From: Chryseobacterium salivictor | GTDB lineage: Bacteria; Bacteroidota; Bacteroidia; Flavobacteriales; Weeksellaceae | Assembly (NCBI RefSeq): GCF_004359195.1 | Contig: NZ_CP037954.1 | Span: 2,232,001 to 2,296,000 of the forward strand | DNA length: 64,000 nucleotides | Direction of reading: 5' to 3' | Shown: positions 59,055-64,000 of the stretch, in pieces | Layout: the number at the start of each line of letters is the position of its first letter | Position numbering within the stretch: the first letter of the stretch is position 1 | Program-made: the position numbers and the translations under genes | The notes under the pieces: generated by a model | Databases searched by the model: none | What the model saw: only the letters and a program-made list of their open reading frames with translations | What the model was told of the DNA's origin: nothing

Positions 59055-59208
59055 CCCTAAATCATTCATTTCCAATCAACTTTTCTAATAATTCACAATT
59101 CTCTTTTCTAAGGCAGATTTAAACTTCAGAAGTTACGTAATGCATTTATTCAGAGTGTTTTATGTGTTTTCTTTAATTTGCTTGAAAATAAGAACCCACA
59201 TTAGGATG
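59055..59208 (-). pseudogene. Decayed duplicate of the tyrA 3' end
   Basis: Aligns by eye over about 155 bp with 60481-60641, the last about 50 codons of tyrA, on the same strand: shared blocks such as AGAACCCACATT..GGATG and AGATTTAAACTTC with many AT-biased changes, gaps and in-frame stops. It lies 1.4 kb from the intact gene, separated by the barrel-protein gene. The rest of the gap (58992-59296) is AT-rich without features. Confidence 0.75.
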
Positions 59209-59296
59209 TTATTCAGGTTAAAGAAAAATATAATAAAGTCAATTAATAAACTTTATTTCGCTGCCAATGGAGATTTTGCTTTATCAAAATCCATCA

Positions 59297-60124
59297 TTAC
59301 AATTCATAAATCACCCTGAAAAAAGAACTGAATTTTTCTTTACTTTTTGTAATCGGAAAACCTGCAACAAGACCAATTGCCAATGCTTTATTGATTTGAA
59401 TTTTCCCCTGAGGATGCATTATCATTTCAAACTTTCCGTCTACAATCTCTTTGTTGAATTCAATGCCAACAAAATGTGAAGAATTTGGGATCGCATAATC
59501 AACTGAAGTGTTAATCTGCCAATCCACATTGGTGTAATCTGTATTAAACCGATGTTTAAAAATAGGACCTGCAAAAATTAAAGAGTGAAAATTAGCGCCC
59601 CAGCGTTTTGCCGCAATAAAAAACGGACAGTATTCTAATCCCTTTATCAATGGCTTATCATCTAAATCTTCAAAAGCGGTAAAACCTATAACTTGGGTGT
59701 AACCAACAGCAAGTGTTGTATTGTATTTGGTCGAAACGTAAAAGGAATATTGCGCAGACAGTCGTAAATTATCAAATCTGTTTTTAGGAATATCTTGGGC
59801 GTTGCTTATCTTTTTAAAGAATGCAAAATCTGTTTCTATTTCGAGGCCTAATCGGTCGATAGGAGCAAATTCATATTCTGCTAATACCGCATATTCACTA
59901 TAATCCGCTGTGTTTTTAAAATCACCTGCAAGATTAATTTCTTTCTCTCCTTTCCTGGCCCCCAAATCCCTTACTAAGTCGATATACAGAGGCTCAATAT
60001 GATGTACTTTTGGAATTTTGGCAGGAGGACTAGCAATTGGGATCTCCTGAGCACTGGTAACTGTACCGCAAAATAGCAATACGAAAAGAATCAAGTTACC
60101 GCTTACTTTTACTCGATTTTCCAT
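59297..60124 (-). CDS. Outer-membrane beta-barrel protein of unknown function
   Basis: A 275-residue exported protein: signal peptide MENRVKVSGNLILFVLLFCGTVTSAQ, then VHHIEPLYIDLVRDLGARKGEKEINLAGDF, a recurring flavobacterial motif (usually HAEPLYIDLIRDLGARKGE), and a barrel-like body ending ITKSKEKFSSFFRVIYEL. Similar entries are sometimes misnamed after a purine enzyme. Function unknown. It sits between the tyrA relic and the 55-residue candidate ORF at 60236. Confidence 0.7.
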   Translation of the reverse strand: MENRVKVSGNLILFVLLFCGTVTSAQEIPIASPPAKIPKVHHIEPLYIDLVRDLGARKGEKEINLAGDFKNTADYSEYAVLAEYEFAPIDRLGLEIETDFAFFKKISNAQDIPKNRFDNLRLSAQYSFYVSTKYNTTLAVGYTQVIGFTAFEDLDDKPLIKGLEYCPFFIAAKRWGANFHSLIFAGPIFKHRFNTDYTNVDWQINTSVDYAIPNSSHFVGIEFNKEIVDGKFEMIMHPQGKIQINKALAIGLVAGFPITKSKEKFSSFFRVIYEL

Positions 60125-60235
60125 TTTAATGCCTTGTAAATGAGATTACAAGTAGTAAAGTTAGAAAAAAGTTAGGACACAAATTTTTTTTGAAGGTATT
60201 TTTTTTGAGGTAAACCAAAAATTTAACATTCAGAA

Positions 60236-60403
60236 ATGAACACTATAAATGATGCAATTCCAAAAAAAACCGCTAAATTTTATTTAATTAATCCTGAGTT
60301 GTTTTTTTTAATCTCGTGTTTTTTAAGCTGTTTTTTATATCTAATGATTGATTCAATAATCGGATTAATATGGAATCGTTTTTTAAAAAGTAAAACAATG
60401 TAG
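60236..60403 (+). CDS. Candidate small membrane protein (55 aa)
   Basis: An ATG-started ORF: a charged start (NTINDAIPKKTAKFYLINPE), one hydrophobic helix (LFFLISCFLSCFLYLMIDSI) and a basic end (WNRFLKSKTM). This follows the cytoplasm-in positive rule and looks like a small inner-membrane protein. It occupies half of the 343-bp gap between the barrel gene and tyrA. No family recognised; chance is possible in AT-rich DNA. Confidence 0.35.
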   Translation: MNTINDAIPKKTAKFYLINPELFFLISCFLSCFLYLMIDSIIGLIWNRFLKSKTM

Positions 60404-60467
60404 GTTAAACTTCACTAATCTATAAAAATTGCCACAATAGATCTAAACTTGAGCCTTGTATCGCTGC

Positions 60468-61310
60468 TTATCTCAAAATCCCCCGAATCTTATTCGCATT
60501 CCGGATCAGTTCTTCCAAATAATCGTAGTTCTCTTTTTCCAGCGCCGATTTAAATTTACGCAGCTGCGTAATGTGCTCATTCAAAACATCCAACACATTT
60601 TCTTTATTCTGTCTGAAAATCGGAACCCACATTTCAGGATGGGATTTTGCCAAACGAACTGTGCTGGAAAAACCGGAACTTGCCAACTGAAAAATAGTAT
60701 CTTCCTCGCGTTCTTTTTCCAACACGGTATTTGCCAGGGCATAAGAAGTGATATGGGAAATATGAGAGATATATGCCGTGTGAATATCATGACTTTCGGA
60801 TTCCATATAAAGAAGATTCATTTCCAGGTATTCTGCAACTTGTCTGGCCATTTTCAACGCATCTGGCGCTGAATCTTCCTGATCACAAATTACACCGGCT
60901 CTTCCTGAAAAACTGTCTGATACTGCTGACTTTGGACCCGAATTTTCTGTTCCCCACATCGGGTGAAAAGCCACAAAACGGCTTCTGTTTTTATGATTCT
61001 CTACTCCTTTTACAATTCCAGCTTTCGTAGAACCAACATCCATTACGGTTTGTTTGTCGGTGACCAAATCTAAAATTGCCGGCAGTAATTTTCTGGCTGA
61101 ATCCACAGGAATGGCCAAAATAACGAGATCAGAATTTTGGATTGCTTTTTCCAATGACAAACTTTCATCGATAATGCCCAGTTCTTTTGCTTCAACCAGA
61201 TGCTGTTCATTTTGATCGACGCCGTAAACGTAATCTGCAAAATGTTTTTCCCGTAATTTTAAGGCAATTGACCCACCAATTAAACCGACACCGATGATGG
61301 TTAATTTCAT
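60468..61310 (-). CDS. tyrA: Prephenate dehydrogenase
   Basis: A 280-residue enzyme for tyrosine synthesis, taking prephenate to 4-hydroxyphenylpyruvate. IIGVGLIGGSIALKLREK binds NAD; LVILAIPVDSARKLLPAIL, VMDVGSTKAGIV and FHPMWGTENSGPKSA (catalytic His) follow, then ISHITSYALANTVL. No ACT or chorismate mutase domain. Its 3' end exists as a decayed copy at 59055-59208. Upstream is a hypothetical gene and then ald on the same strand. Confidence 0.94.
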   Translation of the reverse strand: MKLTIIGVGLIGGSIALKLREKHFADYVYGVDQNEQHLVEAKELGIIDESLSLEKAIQNSDLVILAIPVDSARKLLPAILDLVTDKQTVMDVGSTKAGIVKGVENHKNRSRFVAFHPMWGTENSGPKSAVSDSFSGRAGVICDQEDSAPDALKMARQVAEYLEMNLLYMESESHDIHTAYISHISHITSYALANTVLEKEREEDTIFQLASSGFSSTVRLAKSHPEMWVPIFRQNKENVLDVLNEHITQLRKFKSALEKENYDYLEELIRNANKIRGILR

Positions 61311-61335
61311 AACAGTTGATTTGCCAATACAGAGA

Positions 61336-61707
61336 TTAGCGTAATTTTTTTAGACTTTGGAAATTCGATTGTTCTGTACATTTTTCAAATCCGATTTCGT
61401 ATCGGGGATTTTTCTTGGGATAAGTCAAAATATAACTGGGACATGGTTTTTTCTGCGCATCACTTTTTTCAAAATCAACATTTCCTTTGGTAATAATACT
61501 GTCTTTCAGAAATTTCTCATCGATTTTCAGGAATTCCATTTCCGCTTTAAAGCTTTCGGAATAGGTGAATTCTTTTGATAATGTTTCTGCAATCACCCTG
61601 GAATTAGGAAGGTACCCGCTGCAACTTGCCCCTTTTTTGTTCAGAATAAAAAATACAATGATAAGGCCGGGAATTAATCCCAGTAAAAAAAATTTGGCTT
61701 TTCTCAT
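61336..61707 (-). CDS. Hypothetical membrane-anchored protein
   Basis: A 123-residue protein with an N-terminal hydrophobic helix (KFFLLGLIPGLIIVFFIL) and a small exported domain: NKKGASCSGYLPNSRVIAETL, FSYSE-like and KKPCPSYILTYPKKNPRYEIGFEKCTEQ. Three Cys (SC, PC, KC) could form disulfides or bind metal. No family recognised. It is packed between ald (no gap) and tyrA (25 bp), so cotranscription is likely. Confidence 0.65.
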   Translation of the reverse strand: MRKAKFFLLGLIPGLIIVFFILNKKGASCSGYLPNSRVIAETLSKEFTYSESFKAEMEFLKIDEKFLKDSIITKGNVDFEKSDAQKKPCPSYILTYPKKNPRYEIGFEKCTEQSNFQSLKKLR

Positions 61708-62901
61708 TTAAAAAATTAAAAGATTGATATCATGATAAGTCAGATCAAAACGGTCGCAGATCATCTTCTTCGTATGGCGACCTTTATACATATAAAGCGA
61801 TTGCTTCATTTCATTTTTGTGGATAAGCACGTTTTCGAAACCGCCCTCTTCATCATAATTCAAAAGATAAGAAAGGAAGAAATTAGAAACTGCTTTCGTA
61901 GTGGTTCTGGGCATTTTTGAGGTTAAGTTGGGTAAACCACAATGAATAACGCCATGCTTGATAATATACGGATTTTCCATGTCGGTCAGTTCCGAAGTCT
62001 CAATCATTTTTCGGTTATCGATGGTTACATCGATAATGACACTTCCTTTTTTCATTCCCATAACCATTTCTTCGGTAACAATAGGAACTGCACTTAATTT
62101 TGCAAGTGCTCCGATTACTACATCAGCCCTTTTTAAACTCTTTGCTAATTCTTTGGGATCGATGATAGAAGTAGGAACACGCCCATCAACCATCATGTGC
62201 AGACGGCGAAGTTTCGACAGGGAATTGTCAAAAACTTTTACGCTCGCTCCCAGACCTAAAGCTGCTTTGGTTGCGAATTCACCTACAATCCCAGCCCCTA
62301 TAACGACAACCTCTGTTGGACGTACGCCGGTAATCCCACCCAACATTAATCCATTTGAAAGGGCTAATAATTCTGCTGCATAAAGAATAGAAATACTTCC
62401 TGCAATTTCGCCAATCAGTCGTACCAAAGTCAATTGCTTGTACTCATCAGCAATGAATTCGAAAGCGATGGCATTGATTTTTTTCTCGGCCAATTTTTTA
62501 AAATACTCTTTGTCGCGAAGATTGATCTGTAAAGCTGAAACCAAATAGGAGTTCATTTTCAGCATATCAATCTCTTCTGTAGTCGGAGGATTTATTTTTA
62601 GCACCAGCTCCTGTTCAAAGGCTTCCCGCGGACTGTGAGTGATGAGCGCTCCAGATTCAGAATATTGCAAATCCGTAAAAAAAGAACCTTCACCTGCTCC
62701 GGATTCTACAACGATGTGATGTCCGTTTGCTACTAATACCTGCACGGCGTCGGGGGTTATACAGGTCCTTCGTTCGTTAAGACAAGTTTCTCTTGGAATT
62801 CCTATGCTGAATTGTTTTTCCTTTTTAACGATTTCCAATTTCTCCTCTTGAGGGAGTAAATCCTGTTCCGAAAATGGGGTAAAAATATGGGTATGACTCA
62901 T
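61708..62901 (-). CDS. ald: Alanine dehydrogenase
   Basis: A 397-residue NAD-dependent enzyme reversibly converting alanine to pyruvate and ammonia. GIPRETCLNERRTCITPDAVQVL is the substrate-binding N-terminus, GGITGVRPTEVVVIGAGIVGEFATKAALGLGASVKVFD the NAD motif, then DVVIGALA, MGMKKGSVIIDVTIDN and PNLTSKMPRTTTKAVSN. The C-terminal 40 residues (ALYMYKGRHTKKMICDRF region) extend past the classical 371-residue enzyme. A transhydrogenase alpha subunit is less likely because the partner genes are absent. Confidence 0.87.
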   Translation of the reverse strand: MSHTHIFTPFSEQDLLPQEEKLEIVKKEKQFSIGIPRETCLNERRTCITPDAVQVLVANGHHIVVESGAGEGSFFTDLQYSESGALITHSPREAFEQELVLKINPPTTEEIDMLKMNSYLVSALQINLRDKEYFKKLAEKKINAIAFEFIADEYKQLTLVRLIGEIAGSISILYAAELLALSNGLMLGGITGVRPTEVVVIGAGIVGEFATKAALGLGASVKVFDNSLSKLRRLHMMVDGRVPTSIIDPKELAKSLKRADVVIGALAKLSAVPIVTEEMVMGMKKGSVIIDVTIDNRKMIETSELTDMENPYIIKHGVIHCGLPNLTSKMPRTTTKAVSNFFLSYLLNYDEEGGFENVLIHKNEMKQSLYMYKGRHTKKMICDRFDLTYHDINLLIF

Positions 62902-62982
62902 TTTATAAGTTTTGATAAGGAAGCTGATTCAAAAAAATCAGTATGCAAAGATACAATGATTTGATTATTAATTGGGCAAATT

Positions 62983-63390
62983 CTACCGGAAGTTAATGAT
63001 GCGGTATTCTCCATCATTTTCAATGCTCATTTCGTGATGGGGGAAATGGGCGAGTTCGGCTTCATACACTTCTGGCCATTCGATAATGCATAAAAAAGAA
63101 TTGTCCAGATATTCGTGGATGCCGATGTCTTCAACTTCATCGGTGGATTTCATGCGGTACAGATCAAAGTGAAAAACGTTTCCCTTCGGGGTGTCATATT
63201 CGTTTACAATCGCATAAGTAGGAGAGGAGACTTCATCCTGGCTTCCTAAATTTTTCAGAAGGAATTGGGTAAATGTTGTTTTTCCTGCGCCCAGATTTCC
63301 CTTCAATAAAAGAATATTATGCTTAAATTCTGGCAGAATTTGATCGGTTACCTTTTGCCAGTCTTCAATTTTATTAATTTTAAATTCCAT
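62983..63390 (-). CDS. tsaE: tRNA threonylcarbamoyladenosine ATPase TsaE
   Basis: A 135-residue P-loop ATPase that with TsaB/TsaD installs t6A37 in tRNA. Walker A is LLLKGNLGAGKTTFTQFLL (Gly31 to Thr39), followed by SPTYAIVNEY, FHFDLYRMKSTDEVEDIGIHEYLD and CIIEWPE (the family's Walker B/EWxE). Short length and motif order are typical. It follows the asparaginase gene by 2 bp on the same strand. Confidence 0.94.
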   Translation of the reverse strand: MEFKINKIEDWQKVTDQILPEFKHNILLLKGNLGAGKTTFTQFLLKNLGSQDEVSSPTYAIVNEYDTPKGNVFHFDLYRMKSTDEVEDIGIHEYLDNSFLCIIEWPEVYEAELAHFPHHEMSIENDGEYRIINFR

Positions 63391-63392
63391 GT

Positions 63393-64000
63393 TTATTTAT
63401 AAATTTCAATGAAGATTTCACCATCTTCAGTAATGGCACCACGGTACATTCCTGCAGTATTAAAAGGCATTGCTATATTTCCGTCTTTATCTAAAGCGAT
63501 TAAACCGCCGTCACCGCCCATTTTTCCGATCTCGTCGATGGTTTCCTGGGTGGCTGTTTTAATGTCTTTATTTTGATATTCCATTTTTGCGGCAATTGTT
63601 CTGGCAGCCGTTGCCCGGATGAAATATTCGCCCCAACCGGTTGCTGAAATTCCAACTTGAGAATTGGCATAAGTTCCGGCACCAATAATAGGGGCATCGC
63701 CAATTCTGCCATATTTTTTGTTGGTCATTCCGCCTGTTGAAGTTCCGGCGGTGATATTTCCGTCTTTATCTAAAGCAACTGCGCCAACAGTTCCGAATTT
63801 TTGGTCGATTTCGTAAGATTCCGGCAAGGTGTTCTGAGAGATTTTTTTCTTTGTATTTAATGATTCTTTCTGTTTCAGTTTTTGCAATCCATCCCAACGC
63901 TCTTTCGTCCAGAAATAGGCCGGATCTACAATTTCTAAGTTTTGGTCTTTCGCAAATTGTTCTGCGCCAACGCCTGATAACATCACGTGTTCAGATTTTT
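63393..64000 (-). CDS. Isoaspartyl peptidase / L-asparaginase (5' end outside window)
   Basis: At least 202 residues of a plant-type (Ntn) asparaginase are read; the frame continues past base 64000 (KSEHVMLSGVGAEQF at the visible N-side). The autocatalytic cleavage and nucleophile are at GTVGAVALD (Thr), followed by GNITAGTSTGGMTNKKYGRIGDAPIIGAGTYAN, a signature of the family. It splits L-asparagine and isoaspartyl dipeptides; flavobacterial relatives are often exported but the signal region is outside the window. The apparent ATG at 63983 is an internal residue, not the start. Confidence 0.92.
   Translation of the reverse strand, partial: KSEHVMLSGVGAEQFAKDQNLEIVDPAYFWTKERWDGLQKLKQKESLNTKKKISQNTLPESYEIDQKFGTVGAVALDKDGNITAGTSTGGMTNKKYGRIGDAPIIGAGTYANSQVGISATGWGEYFIRATAARTIAAKMEYQNKDIKTATQETIDEIGKMGGDGGLIALDKDGNIAMPFNTAGMYRGAITEDGEIFIEIYK

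Overview
The window comes from an AT-rich Bacteroidota chromosome, most likely the flavobacterial family Weeksellaceae (Chryseobacterium/Kaistella/Epilithonimonas type). Supports are the gene families (zeaxanthin carotenoid operon, SDR-type threonine dehydrogenase, single-chain L-serine dehydratase, LysS with a C-terminal extension), the lack of Shine-Dalgarno motifs, and repeated use of the Bacteroidota promoter (TTG, about 19 nt, TAnnTTTG). The genus is inferred. No prophage, CRISPR array or intact insertion sequence is visible.

Layout. 1-5.3 kb: ClC channel (cut by the window edge), a degenerate polysaccharide-deacetylase-like protein, threonine dehydrogenase, gamma-glutamyltranspeptidase and a Crp-type regulator. 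5.7-11.6 kb (minus): carotenoid operon crtI-crtB-(exported unknown)-crtZ-lycopene cyclase-SRPBCC-SDR. 11.6-17.4 kb (plus, divergent): TetR-like regulator, ABC1 kinase, TIGR03643, flavin reductase, DUF2256, SDR, MarR and photolyase. Together these look like a light and photo-oxidative stress locus. 17.4-24.1 kb (minus): lipid kinase-like protein, DUF3298 lipoprotein, DUF5684 membrane protein, gyrB, OsmC, lysS. 24.3-31.7 kb: heavy-metal RND efflux cassette with a cytochrome b-like protein. 31.9-39.2 kb: complete trpEGDCFBA operon behind a leader peptide with three Trp codons and a terminator (attenuator). 39.5-46.5 kb: lipB, an exported deformylase-like protein, a 2-oxoacid dehydrogenase E2, GNAT, free-Met-sulfoxide reductase, a conserved protein of uncertain function and an MBL hydrolase. 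46.6 kb: tRNA-Leu(CAA), then about 850 bp without genes. 47.6-55.6 kb: four YceI-family proteins with a porin, queG, a rhodanese, a small beta-barrel and glucokinase. 55.6-64 kb: hydrolase, serine dehydratase, methyltransferase, beta-barrel protein, tyrA, alanine dehydrogenase, tsaE and an asparaginase cut by the window edge.

The most unusual content is intergenic. At least four families of palindromic repeats are present, and every trp-operon junction longer than 12 bp carries one. One family (about 90-115 nt, five copies) shows compensatory changes in its closing stem, so it probably folds as RNA. Other oddities are a near-identical 256-bp tandem duplication across the lipB/def-like boundary, a decayed second copy of the tyrA 3' end, a deformylase-like exported protein with a metal-ligand Cys changed to Asp, an SDR without its catalytic Tyr, and several small or broken reading frames.
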